Part shown: piece after piece, positions 22,844-33,050 of the stretch
Position numbering within the stretch: the stretch's first letter is position 1
Layout of the letters: each line of letters begins with the position of its first letter
Assembly (NCBI GenBank): GCA_009377445.1
Contig: WHUA01000002.1
Span: 271,368-335,367 of the forward strand
Reading direction: 5' to 3'
DNA length: 64,000 bases
Origin: Alphaproteobacteria bacterium
Lineage (GTDB): Bacteria; Pseudomonadota; Alphaproteobacteria; UBA8366
Made by a program: the position numbers and the translations under genes
Notes under the pieces: generated by a model
What the model was told of the DNA's origin: nothing
Seen by the model: only the letters and a program-made list of their open reading frames with translations
Database searches by the model: none

Positions 22844-23127
22844 TGACGGCGATGCTGAGCGGCACCAAAAATTCGTGCTTGAAGCGCTTGACCCGGATCG
22901 AAGGTCAGGTCCGCGGCCTCGGCCGAATGGTCGAGGATGACCGCTACTGCATCGATGTCATTACGCAGATCTCCGCGGTTCGCGCAGCGCTTCGCGGCGT
23001 GGAGGAAGAGCTCCTCCGCGACCATGTCGGGCATTGCATCGAGCACGCGATCGCCTCGGGCGATCAAGACGAGCAGCGTCGCAAGATCGCCGAGCTCCTG
23101 CAAGTTCTCGGACGGACCAGCCGATGA
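22843..23127 (+). CDS. csoR: CsoR/RcnR-family metal-sensing repressor
   Basis: A 94-aa all-helical repressor: CLKRLTRIEGQVRGLGRMVE, then RYCIDVITQISAVRAALRGV, then a VGHCIEHAIA helix. Metal ligands by position are the Cys in RYCID, the His in VGHC and the Cys in HCIEH, the Cys-His-Cys set expected of CsoR-type Cu(I) sensors; it also has an N-terminal Cys (NSCLKRL). It is first in the copper-resistance cluster and overlaps the next gene by four bases. The ATG at 22852 is an alternative start lying clear of the operator. Confidence 0.88.
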   Translation: MTAMLSGTKNSCLKRLTRIEGQVRGLGRMVEDDRYCIDVITQISAVRAALRGVEEELLRDHVGHCIEHAIASGDQDEQRRKIAELLQVLGRTSR

Positions 23128-23585
23128 CCTGGCGCCCGCGCCAAACCCGACGGCCGCCGGCGGGAGTCCTGCGCAGGTTCGGGAATTGCCCGCATCGGCG
23201 TATCGTCGTCAGTTTTCTCGCGTTTTTCTTCGTATCGTACATGACCGTGGCCGATTCGGTTGGCGCGATCAAAGCCGTCGGCGCGGCCGTCACGTCGCAT
23301 CACGACATTGCCGATGCGAGTACGCATCACCATGAGCCGTGCACGGCAGCCGAAGCCGATCCCGGGTGCGCCGAGAGCCACGGCCAGAGCGGCCACGGGC
23401 ATGGCGACCTTTCGAGCACGTGCTGCGGGTTCGCCTGCCACATCACGCTGACGGCGGAGGCTCGAACATTGGTTTCGCCGCTCGGACGAAGCGAAACCGT
23501 CAACTGGATTGCCAATTCCATTCGGGCAATCGGGACCGATCCGTTCGAGCGTCCCCCCCGGAACGAAGCGCTCCCGCTCGGGTAA
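23124..23585 (+). CDS. His/Cys-rich membrane-anchored protein of copper cluster
   Basis: A 153-aa protein starting MTWRPRQTRRPPAG at an ATGA overlap with csoR. One hydrophobic segment (RIVVSFLAFFFVSYMTVADS, about residues 30-49) anchors it. The following region is rich in metal ligands: SHHDIADASTHHHEPC, ESHGQSGHGHGD and STCCGFACHITL. It resembles small DUF2946-like proteins found in copper islands and probably binds copper in the periplasm; that role is inferred from composition and context, not from a defined domain. Confidence 0.7.
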   Translation: MTWRPRQTRRPPAGVLRRFGNCPHRRIVVSFLAFFFVSYMTVADSVGAIKAVGAAVTSHHDIADASTHHHEPCTAAEADPGCAESHGQSGHGHGDLSSTCCGFACHITLTAEARTLVSPLGRSETVNWIANSIRAIGTDPFERPPRNEALPLG

Positions 23586-23765
23586 CTCCGAGGCCGTTTG
23601 CGTTCCACTGCGGTTAATTCGTTCCCGCTTTACACGTCGGTCTCGGGTTCCTCTCCGGGCTCCGGTTTGCCGCCCATTGTGCGGCAGCGGCCGGCTTTTC
23701 CTGTCGAGAAACGATTTGCATGGCACGAGCGGCACGTCTTGCCGTGCCGATGCACCGAGGTTCAG

Positions 23766-23990
23766 ATGAAGCCCACATATTTTGCGGCCGTCGCCGTCTT
23801 TCTGTCCGCGTGTTCGGGGCCGCCTATCCTCACCTCCGGCATGGACGCAAGCAACCCGGCGTCCCCCGTCCCTCCCGTCGAGTACGTGCCGGTCACGGCG
23901 GGTACGGTCGACCACCGCCCGGTCGAGCCGAAGCCGTGGGTCGAGCAAAACGACCGCGTGGCTCCAAAACCACCGAGCGCCGCACGATGA
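23766..23990 (+). CDS. Small lipoprotein of copper cluster
   Basis: A 74-aa protein with a lipoprotein signal MKPTYFAAVAVFLSACSGPP: the lipobox LSAC puts the lipidated Cys at residue 16. The mature part is Pro-rich (SPVPPVEYVPVTAGTVDHRP). Its stop overlaps the start of the TolC-family gene (ATGA at 23987-23990), so they are translationally coupled. It probably sits in the outer membrane or is periplasmic. Function unknown; small lipoproteins of this sort often precede CusC-like genes. The 23586-23765 gap before it holds no clear promoter. Confidence 0.7.
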   Translation: MKPTYFAAVAVFLSACSGPPILTSGMDASNPASPVPPVEYVPVTAGTVDHRPVEPKPWVEQNDRVAPKPPSAAR

Positions 23991-25414
23991 GGCTGTTTCT
24001 CACCGTCCCGCGACTGGTCCTAGCCGGAGCAGCGGCACTGGCCCTTGGCGGCTGCGCCAATTTCTCGGAGGACGGCGGAATGGCGCCCGTCGCAAGCCGG
24101 GTCTCGGCGGAAATCGGCAAGGACACGGTAAAGCTATCGAGCGATTCAGACGCTCAGGCGGTTCGAGAGCGCGTATCGGCGCTACTGAAGGAGCCGCTCA
24201 CGCCCGATGCCGCCGTGCAGATCGCGCTGATCAGCAATCGCGGGCTACAAGCGGAATTCAACGCGCTCGGGATCTCCGAGGCCGCCTTCGTCGAAGCGAG
24301 CCTACCGCCCAACCCGACCTTTTCGTTCGAGCGGATAACCGGCGGCGGCGCCCTCGACGTCGAACGGCGCATAATCGTCAATCTGCTGTCTCTGTTGACG
24401 CTGCCGGTCCGCCGCGATATCGCGGAGAGCCGGTTCCGCGCGGCCCAATACAAGGCGATCGAAGCCACCTTCCGGCTCGCCGCCGAAACACGCCGCGCCT
24501 ACTACAGGGCGGTCGCCGCGCAACAGTTGGTCGGCTATCTGGAAAAGGCGCGGCTTTCGGCGAACGCAGCGGCCGATCTGTCCCGGAAGCTCGGCGAGAG
24601 CGGCGCAAGCTCGAAGTTGAACCAGGCGCGCGCAGGCTCTTTCCAAGTCGAAGTCTCGAATCAGCTAGCCCGAGCGCGGATGGCCGCCGGCAGCGAGCGC
24701 GAGGCGCTCACGCGTGAGCTTGGTGTGTGGGCCGCCGACGCAGATTACAAGCTCCCCGGAAGCTTATCGGACCTTCCGGCGAATATGGAAACTGTGGCCC
24801 AGGTTGAGGCGGAGGCAATTCGGCGGCGCGTCGATCTCATTGCCGCACGGATCGAGCTTGACGCGACAGCACGGGCGCTGGGGCTGACCGATGCGACGCG
24901 GTTCGTCTCCCTTCTCGAGCTTTCCGGCATCTTCAATTACGAGCGATCGGGCGGCGAATCCAGCCATCCCCTGGGCTTCGAGCTCGCCATACAGATCCCG
25001 ATCTTCGACCTGGGCGAAGTCGGCGTGCGGCGGGCGCGAGAGGTCTACATGCAGGCGCTGAACCGCCTCGTCGAGAAGGCGGTGGATATCCGGTCCGAGG
25101 CGCGGTCGGCCTACCGTACCTATCACGCCTCCTATGACATCGCCCGCCAGTACAAAACCAGCATCCTGCCGTTGCGCAAAATCATCAGCGAGGAGGCGGT
25201 GCTCCAATACAACGGCATGCTGATAGACGAATTCGAGCTTTTGACCACTGTCCGCGAAACCATTGCCAGCAGCATCGCCGCGATCGAAGCCCGGCGGGAC
25301 TTTTTCATCGCGGAGGTCGATTTTCAAGCCGCGCTCATCGGCGGCGGCGGCGCCGCCGGAACCCGCAACCGAACCGCCGTCATAGCGGCGCCGGCTGGCG
25401 GCGGCGGACATTGA
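23987..25414 (+). CDS. TolC-family outer membrane protein (metal efflux type)
   Basis: A 475-aa protein with a lipoprotein-type leader (VLAGAAALALGGCANFSEDG, lipobox LGGC at residues 18-21). It has the two-fold coiled-coil plan of OEP/TolC proteins: LTPDAAVQIALISNRGLQAE near 75, LPPNPTFSFER near 105 and a second half with SGIFNYER, FELAIQIPIFDLGE and ISEEAVLQYNGMLIDEFELL. It forms an outer-membrane channel. No RND pump or membrane-fusion protein is next to it, so its partner is elsewhere or it acts with the copper oxidase in export. Confidence 0.88.
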   Translation: MRLFLTVPRLVLAGAAALALGGCANFSEDGGMAPVASRVSAEIGKDTVKLSSDSDAQAVRERVSALLKEPLTPDAAVQIALISNRGLQAEFNALGISEAAFVEASLPPNPTFSFERITGGGALDVERRIIVNLLSLLTLPVRRDIAESRFRAAQYKAIEATFRLAAETRRAYYRAVAAQQLVGYLEKARLSANAAADLSRKLGESGASSKLNQARAGSFQVEVSNQLARARMAAGSEREALTRELGVWAADADYKLPGSLSDLPANMETVAQVEAEAIRRRVDLIAARIELDATARALGLTDATRFVSLLELSGIFNYERSGGESSHPLGFELAIQIPIFDLGEVGVRRAREVYMQALNRLVEKAVDIRSEARSAYRTYHASYDIARQYKTSILPLRKIISEEAVLQYNGMLIDEFELLTTVRETIASSIAAIEARRDFFIAEVDFQAALIGGGGAAGTRNRTAVIAAPAGGGGH

Positions 25415-25427
25415 AGGAGGTAATTCC

Positions 25428-26828
25428 ATGACAGTTTCTCGTCGAACTTTCCTTGGCGCCACCGGAGCGGCGGCGCTGATCGGCGCCGGCACCGTGAGCG
25501 GCCGCGCCCAAGCCGCATCGATCCCCGAAGCGCCCACCATGAAGGAGGCGGCGATGCAGCCGCCGCTTTTCCCCAATGGCGGGCCGGACTACCAACCCGT
25601 CGTCACGCTCAACGGCTGGACTTTGCCCTGGCGGATGAATGGCGGCTGGAAGGAATTCCATCTCGTCGCCGAACCCGTGGTTCGCGAGCTGGCGCCCGGA
25701 ATGGTGGCTCACCTGTGGGGCTATAACGGCCAGAGCCCAGGCCCCACCATCGAGGCGGTCGAAGGCGACAAGCTCCGCATCTTCGTCACCAACAAGCTGC
25801 CCGAGCACACCACCATCCACTGGCACGGTCAGCTCGTGCCGAACGGCATGGACGGCGTCGGCGGGCTGACGCAGCCGCACATCGAGCCCGGAAAGACGTT
25901 CGTCTACGAGTTCCAGCTCAAGAAGAGCGGCACCTTCATGTACCACCCGCACGCCGACGAGATGGTGCAGATGGCCATGGGGATGATGGGTTTCTTCGTG
26001 GTTCACCCGAAGGATCCCTCATTCATGCGGGTCGACCGCGACTTCGTCTTCCTGCTCAGCGCCTACGACATCGATCCCGGCAGCTATGTGCCGCGGGTTG
26101 CCGAAATGACCGAATTCAACCTGTGGACCTTCAACACGCGCGTCTTTCCCGGCATCGATCCGTTCGTCGTGCGAAAGGGCGACCGGGCGCGGATACGCGT
26201 CGGCAATCTCACGATGACGAACCATCCGATCCACATGCACGGCTACGACTTCGCCGTCACCTGCACCGACGGCGGCTGGGTGCCGGAGAGCGCGCGCTGG
26301 CCGGAGGTATCGATCGATGTCCCTGTCGGCGCCATGCGCGCCTTCGAGTTCGATGCGATCTACGAGGGAGACTGGGCGCTCCACTGCCACAAGTCGCACC
26401 ACACCATGAACGCCATGGGCCATGACATCAGCAACTTCATCGGCGTCGACAAGAAGGACGTCGCGAAAAAGATTCGGCAGCTCGTCCCCGACTACATGCC
26501 GATGGGCAGTGCCGGCATGGCCGACATGGGCGCGATGGAGATGCCGCTTCCCGACAACACCTTGCCGATGATGACCGGCTTCGGCCAGTACGGCCCGATG
26601 GAGATGGGCGGGATGTTCACCGTGGTAAAGGTGCGCGAGGGCCTCGCCGCCAACGACTACAAGGACCCGGGCTGGTTCAAGCACCCCTCGGGCACCGTCG
26701 CCTACGAATGGAACGGCGAACGCAAAGCAGCGATCCGAGCCCCCTCGCCCGCGGCCGAATCGGGCAAGACCGCCCAGCTTCGCGTCACCCGCCGGAAGTC
26801 TTCGACCGGCGGCCACTCGAACCACTGA
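25428..26828 (+). CDS. Tat-exported multicopper oxidase
   Basis: A 466-aa periplasmic oxidase. The Tat signal is SRRTFLGATGAAALIGAG (residues 4-21). The four copper motifs are in order: TTIHWHGQ near 124, TFMYHPHADEM near 171, NHPIHMHG near 264 and ALHCHKSHHTMNAM near 315, supplying type 1, 2 and 3 copper ligands. It probably oxidises Cu(I) to the less toxic Cu(II). The C-terminus has a Met-rich loop (PMGSAGMADMGAMEMPLP). GGAGG precedes the ATG. The next gene, a cupredoxin, may pass electrons or copper. Confidence 0.93.
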   Translation: MTVSRRTFLGATGAAALIGAGTVSGRAQAASIPEAPTMKEAAMQPPLFPNGGPDYQPVVTLNGWTLPWRMNGGWKEFHLVAEPVVRELAPGMVAHLWGYNGQSPGPTIEAVEGDKLRIFVTNKLPEHTTIHWHGQLVPNGMDGVGGLTQPHIEPGKTFVYEFQLKKSGTFMYHPHADEMVQMAMGMMGFFVVHPKDPSFMRVDRDFVFLLSAYDIDPGSYVPRVAEMTEFNLWTFNTRVFPGIDPFVVRKGDRARIRVGNLTMTNHPIHMHGYDFAVTCTDGGWVPESARWPEVSIDVPVGAMRAFEFDAIYEGDWALHCHKSHHTMNAMGHDISNFIGVDKKDVAKKIRQLVPDYMPMGSAGMADMGAMEMPLPDNTLPMMTGFGQYGPMEMGGMFTVVKVREGLAANDYKDPGWFKHPSGTVAYEWNGERKAAIRAPSPAAESGKTAQLRVTRRKSSTGGHSNH

Positions 26829-26853
26829 TAATACCGCAACCAAGGAGAATGTG

Positions 26854-27342
26854 ATGCACTTCGGGATCTTTCTGTTGGCTTTGACCGCTGGCGCCACCAT
26901 CCACGGAATGGCCCTGGCTGGCGCGGGGCAAGCGCCCGGCCATGGCCATGGCGACGAGACGACCTTTGGCGTTCCAGGCGACCCCAAGAAGCCGGCGCGG
27001 CTGATTTCGGTCGCGATGCGCGAGACGGACGACGGCAGGATGCTGTTCGAGCCCAACCGCATTGAGATAAAGCGCGGCGAGCAGGTGCGCTTTCGCATCC
27101 GCAACAAGGGCGAGCTGGATCACGAGTTCGTCCTCGCCACGCCGGAGCAAAACCTAAAGCACGCCTTGGAAATGCAGAAGAACCCCGACATGGAACATGA
27201 CGATCCGAATGCAAAGCGCCTGTCCCCGAAACAGTCCGGGGAGATCGTTTGGAAATTTACCAAGGCCGGAAAATTCGATTTTTCGTGCCTGATTCCCGGA
27301 CACCGGGAGTCCGGAATGACGGGGACGATCATCGTCAAATGA
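26854..27342 (+). CDS. Periplasmic cupredoxin
   Basis: A 162-aa blue-copper-like protein with a signal peptide (MHFGIFLLALTAGATIHG). The copper site is visible: the His of LDHEFVLA near 90 and the C-terminal FSCLIPGHRESGMTG with Cys, His and Met ligands. A His/Gly patch follows the leader (PGHGHGDE). AAGGAGAA lies six bases before the ATG at 26854; the GTG one codon earlier is too close to it. It sits between the multicopper oxidase and the CusF-like gene and probably shuttles copper or electrons. Confidence 0.88.
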   Translation: MHFGIFLLALTAGATIHGMALAGAGQAPGHGHGDETTFGVPGDPKKPARLISVAMRETDDGRMLFEPNRIEIKRGEQVRFRIRNKGELDHEFVLATPEQNLKHALEMQKNPDMEHDDPNAKRLSPKQSGEIVWKFTKAGKFDFSCLIPGHRESGMTGTIIVK

Positions 27343-27386
27343 TGGAGGCCGCCCCGCTTACCCTTTCCCACCTATGGAGACTCACG

Positions 27387-27680
27387 ATGCGCAAATACAT
27401 CATCCTCCTTGCTTCCGCCCTCGCCCTCTCCACCGGCGTGAGCGCGATCGCGCAATCCGCACCCACCAATGGGGAAGTCAAAAAAATCAACGAGGCCGCG
27501 GGAAAGATCACGCTGAAGCATGAGCCGATCAAGCACCTCGACATGGACAGCATGACGATGGTCTTCCGCGTCAAGGATCCCGCCATGCTGAAGAAGGTCA
27601 ATGTCGGCGACAAGGTCACCTTCGTGGCCGATCGCGTGAACGGCGCTCTGACGGTCATGCGTATCGAGAGGAGCAAGTAA
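27387..27680 (+). CDS. CusF-like periplasmic copper-binding protein
   Basis: A 97-aa protein with a signal peptide (MRKYIILLASALALSTGVSA) and a CusF/CopX OB-fold: GEVKKINEAAGKITLKHEPI, then LDMDSMTMVFRVKD with the Met pair of the CusF copper site and the preceding His. The Trp that caps copper in E. coli CusF is not obvious. It would act as a periplasmic copper chaperone. It is last in the plus-strand cluster and converges with the copper ATPase gene 27 bases away. Confidence 0.88.
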   Translation: MRKYIILLASALALSTGVSAIAQSAPTNGEVKKINEAAGKITLKHEPIKHLDMDSMTMVFRVKDPAMLKKVNVGDKVTFVADRVNGALTVMRIERSK

Positions 27681-27707
27681 TGCCCATCGAATGGATGGCG
27701 ATCCGCG

Positions 27708-30071
<2,364 letters not shown>

Positions 30072-30105
30072 CCGGGCTGCCCTCTCATCATAACCTCACT
30101 GATGT

Positions 30106-30270
30106 GGGGCAATCGCATTTGCGTATCTTGCACGAATGCCGTGCGTCCTTCGACAGGCTCAGGATGAGGGGCAATCTTCGTGGCATTGTGAAATAACCTC
30201 ATGCTGAGCCTGTCGAAGCACGCACGCCGCTTGTCCCATACGCCGCGAGCACCCTCAAATGCGATTGCCC
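30106..30270. repeat. Dispersed palindromic repeat, copy C, with flanking direct repeats
   Basis: Same element as copy A: ends GGGGCAATCGCATTTG and CAAATGCGATTGCCC, internal inverted CGACAGGCTCAGGATGAG and CTGAGCCTGTCG. It is flanked by the 12-bp direct repeat CTGATGTGGGGC (30099-30110 and 30275-30286), which could be a target-site duplication. It lies directly upstream of copA. Confidence 0.9.
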
Positions 30271-30316
30271 TCCCCTGATGTGGGGCTTCCTCCTGGAGAA
30301 CGTCAAGCCGCGCTTG

Positions 30317-31111
30317 CTAAAGCCCCAGTCCGCCATCGAGCAGGATCGTCTGACCGGTCATGTAATCCGACGCGCTGGAGGCGAGATAGAGCGCCAGCAA
30401 TCCGGCTTCCCGCAGTTGCCCGATGCGCCCGAGCGGCACATCGGTTTTCGCCCGCTCGACAGACCGGCGCATGCGCGCCTCGCCGCCCGTGACGATGTCG
30501 GGAAACAGGCCCGGCGCGATGCAATTGACCTGCACGCCATGGCGCGCCCATTCGAGCGCCTGCGCCCGCGTGAAGCCGGCGAGCGCGGTCTTGGCGGTCG
30601 TGTAGAGAACCATCTCGCGGCCGCCCTGGTGCGCGGTCCGCGCGGCGACGTTGATCACCTTGCCGGACCCCCGCGCCAGCATGTGCGGGCCGACCGCGCG
30701 CGTGCACAGCAGCGCTTCCGTCAGGTTGATGTCCATGATGAAGCGGAGGTCGTCGTCCGAGATCGGGGCGCCGGCGCCCTCGGTGCCGGGAAGGCCGACC
30801 AGCGGCTTGCGGATCGAATCGCCGAGCGCGTTGACCAGCACGTCGATGCGCCCGAACGTGGCGAGAACCTGGCCGACGGCGCGCTGCACGCCGTCCGCCT
30901 TCGTCACGTCGGCGACAACGGGAACGACGCGCCGCCCGGTCGCCGCCGCAAGCTCCGCGGCCACCGGCTCGACAAACTTGGGCGTCAGCGCATTGATCGC
31001 GATATCGGCGCCGGCCTCCGCGAGCACTTGCGCGATGCCCTTGCCGATCCCGCGCCCGGCGCCGGTGATGAAAACGACCTTGCCCGTGATATCGAACTCG
31101 GCGGGTATCAT
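30317..31111 (-). CDS. SDR-family oxidoreductase
   Basis: A 264-aa classical short-chain dehydrogenase/reductase. The cofactor motif is TGAGRGIGKG (residues 15-24), the structural segment LVNALGDS near 92 replaces NNAG, and the active-site YTTAK is near 168. In the strand that normally carries the catalytic Ser the sequence reads VINVAARTAHQGG, with Ala where Ser is usual, so activity may be altered. The start at 31111 has GGAGA upstream; the frame extends to 31183. It is divergent from the HpcH-family genes and probably part of that catabolic group. Confidence 0.85.
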   Translation of the reverse strand: MIPAEFDITGKVVFITGAGRGIGKGIAQVLAEAGADIAINALTPKFVEPVAAELAAATGRRVVPVVADVTKADGVQRAVGQVLATFGRIDVLVNALGDSIRKPLVGLPGTEGAGAPISDDDLRFIMDINLTEALLCTRAVGPHMLARGSGKVINVAARTAHQGGREMVLYTTAKTALAGFTRAQALEWARHGVQVNCIAPGLFPDIVTGGEARMRRSVERAKTDVPLGRIGQLREAGLLALYLASSASDYMTGQTILLDGGLGL

Positions 31112-31308
31112 GATGCGGTCTCCGGCAGCGGGGCCCAGGGGATGCGTCGGATCATTATCGATCACGCGGCAGTTGGGGCACAAGCGGCGCCCTCCTCGGC
31201 GTGGCGCGTTTGGTCCAACTGGGGAATGTCGGATAAATATGGCAAACTCACCAATGATGCGAAAATGCGGCTTGAAGGCCTCGTTCGCGTCGTACCGAGA
31301 GGCATCGA

Positions 31309-32040
31309 ATGGCAGAAACCGTGAACCCGAGACGCTCCTGGATGATCGTTCCCGCGCACGATCCGGCCGCGGTCATGCGTTATCCGGAGCGGGAGCCGGA
31401 CGTCGTGGTTCTCGACCTCGAATATTCCGTCCCGCCGAGGAGCAAGGAAACCGCGCGTGCAGGCCTGGGCGCTTTGATCAACAAGATCGGCGACAGCCAG
31501 GCGGACGCCTTCGTCCGCGTCGACCGGGACACCCGCTGGGCCGATGTCCGGGCCGCCATGCGCCGCGGCATCAGGGGGATCGTTTTCCCCGGCCCCGATG
31601 CGCCCGAGGAGGTCGTCGAGCTCGACCGGCTCATCGCGGCCATGGAGAAGGAGCGCGGCGTCGAGCCTGGACGAACCGAGCTGGCGCTGATGCTGGAATC
31701 CGCCAAGGGGTTCTGGAACGCCGCTTCGATCGCGCAAGCGAGCCCGCGCGTGACCGCGCTGGGCGTGGGGCGCATCGACCTGACCATGATGCTGGGGCCG
31801 GTGCCGCAGGACGAGTTCCGGCTGTACCGCTTCCTGATGACGCGGACGCTCGTTGCGGCGCGGATGCTGGGCAAACAGCCATTGGGCGCCTTGTGGCGGC
31901 CCGGTTCGCGCGGCGGCGTGGCGACAAAGGACGCAACGGCGAGAGCGGCCAGGGAAGCCAGCCTCATGGGCTTTACCGGCTGTGTCTGCGCAACGCCGGA
32001 ACAGGTAGCGCCGGTCAACGAAGGATTCGCTTCGACATGA
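31309..32040 (+). CDS. HpcH/HpaI aldolase-citrate lyase (CitE-like) family protein 1
   Basis: A 243-aa TIM-barrel protein of the CitE-like group. Seen: PRRSWMIVPAHDPAAVM start, VVVLDLEYSVPP (32-43), the metal-ligand Glu in ALMLESAKG near 131 and Asp in GRIDLTMMLG near 157. The usual LDLEDAV motif has Tyr in place of its Asp. Family members cleave or form C-C bonds in CoA thioesters or oxoacids such as malyl-CoA and citramalyl-CoA. It is shorter than the usual 280-300 residues. It is first of three adjacent family members and its stop overlaps the next start (ATGA). Confidence 0.8.
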   Translation: MAETVNPRRSWMIVPAHDPAAVMRYPEREPDVVVLDLEYSVPPRSKETARAGLGALINKIGDSQADAFVRVDRDTRWADVRAAMRRGIRGIVFPGPDAPEEVVELDRLIAAMEKERGVEPGRTELALMLESAKGFWNAASIAQASPRVTALGVGRIDLTMMLGPVPQDEFRLYRFLMTRTLVAARMLGKQPLGALWRPGSRGGVATKDATARAAREASLMGFTGCVCATPEQVAPVNEGFAST

Positions 32041-33014
32041 AAACTCAAACCTTGCGGTCTCCCTCCGAAAACGCATCGATTGCCGGCGAAAAGCCGATGC
32101 CGAAATACATACGCCGATCGTTGTTTCCGCTGTCCATCGACGACCCGGAACTCGGCGGGAAAGCGCAAGCCTCATGGGCGGACGCGATCGTTCTCGATTT
32201 CGCGAAGAAACCGGGCTGCGATTGGCAGGAAGACCTGAAAGCCCGGATGCCTGCGGCGATCCATGCCGCGGCGAAGGGCGGCGCCGAAGTCTTCATCCGG
32301 ATAAATCGAAACGCCGCCGCGGCCGAGCTAGACGCGGCGGTATTTTCCGGCATTTCCGGGGTGGTGCTGAAAGGCGTAACCGCGCCTGCCGATATCGTTG
32401 CCACGGCCGGGCGCCTGGATGCGCTCGAGGCCGGCCGGGGAATAGAGCCTGGATCGCTGGAGATCGATGTCGAAGTGGATACGGCCGGCGCGGTGTGGCA
32501 TTCCCTGGAGATTGCACGCGCAAGCAGGCGCTTCGGCTTCTTTCTGGTGAACGAGCCGGCGCTGTGCCGAAGTCTCGGCATGCAATCGGCGCCGGCGCTC
32601 GAATTCGATCCGCTGGAATACATCAAGTCGCAGCTTATCGCGGTCGCCACATCGGTCGGCGGACAGGCGGCGGGCATGAGCTACCCCTTGGGGCTGAGGC
32701 CGGAAGATGCCGGCGGCGATGCCGTGAAAGCGGCGGTGCGGCGCGCCAGGGATACGGGTTTCAAAGGCGCCCTCTGTCCCGGTGCCTCATGGATCGCCGC
32801 CTGCAACGAAGGCTTCCGTCCGACCGCCGAAGAGGCCGACTACTATGTGAAGGTCATCGAGGTTTTCGCCGAGGGGCTGAAGCGCGGCATGGCGTCCGTG
32901 CCGATCGACGGCAAGATGATCGACGTTCCCGTGGACGTGCGCGCAAAGCTCTATCTCAAATGGGCGAACAGGGCACAGGCGCGCGACGATGAAAAGGCGC
33001 GGGCGCATGAATAG
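32037..33014 (+). CDS. HpcH/HpaI (CitE-like) family protein 2, degenerate metal site
   Basis: A 325-aa protein whose start overlaps the previous stop. It follows the CitE-like plan: PKYIRRSLFPLSIDDPEL, GGAEVFIRINR, GRGIEPGSLEIDVEVDTAGA and CNEGFRPTAEEADYYVKVIE. The metal site looks lost: where family members have LDLEDSV this has VLDFAKKPG, and the Glu of the PMIES strand is replaced in VEVDTAG. It may be a non-catalytic partner subunit of its neighbours or act on a different substrate. That interpretation is inference. Confidence 0.75.
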   Translation: MKTQTLRSPSENASIAGEKPMPKYIRRSLFPLSIDDPELGGKAQASWADAIVLDFAKKPGCDWQEDLKARMPAAIHAAAKGGAEVFIRINRNAAAAELDAAVFSGISGVVLKGVTAPADIVATAGRLDALEAGRGIEPGSLEIDVEVDTAGAVWHSLEIARASRRFGFFLVNEPALCRSLGMQSAPALEFDPLEYIKSQLIAVATSVGGQAAGMSYPLGLRPEDAGGDAVKAAVRRARDTGFKGALCPGASWIAACNEGFRPTAEEADYYVKVIEVFAEGLKRGMASVPIDGKMIDVPVDVRAKLYLKWANRAQARDDEKARAHE

Positions 33015-33050
33015 CGAACAGATCAGATCGACGATCACAGGACTTGAGCG

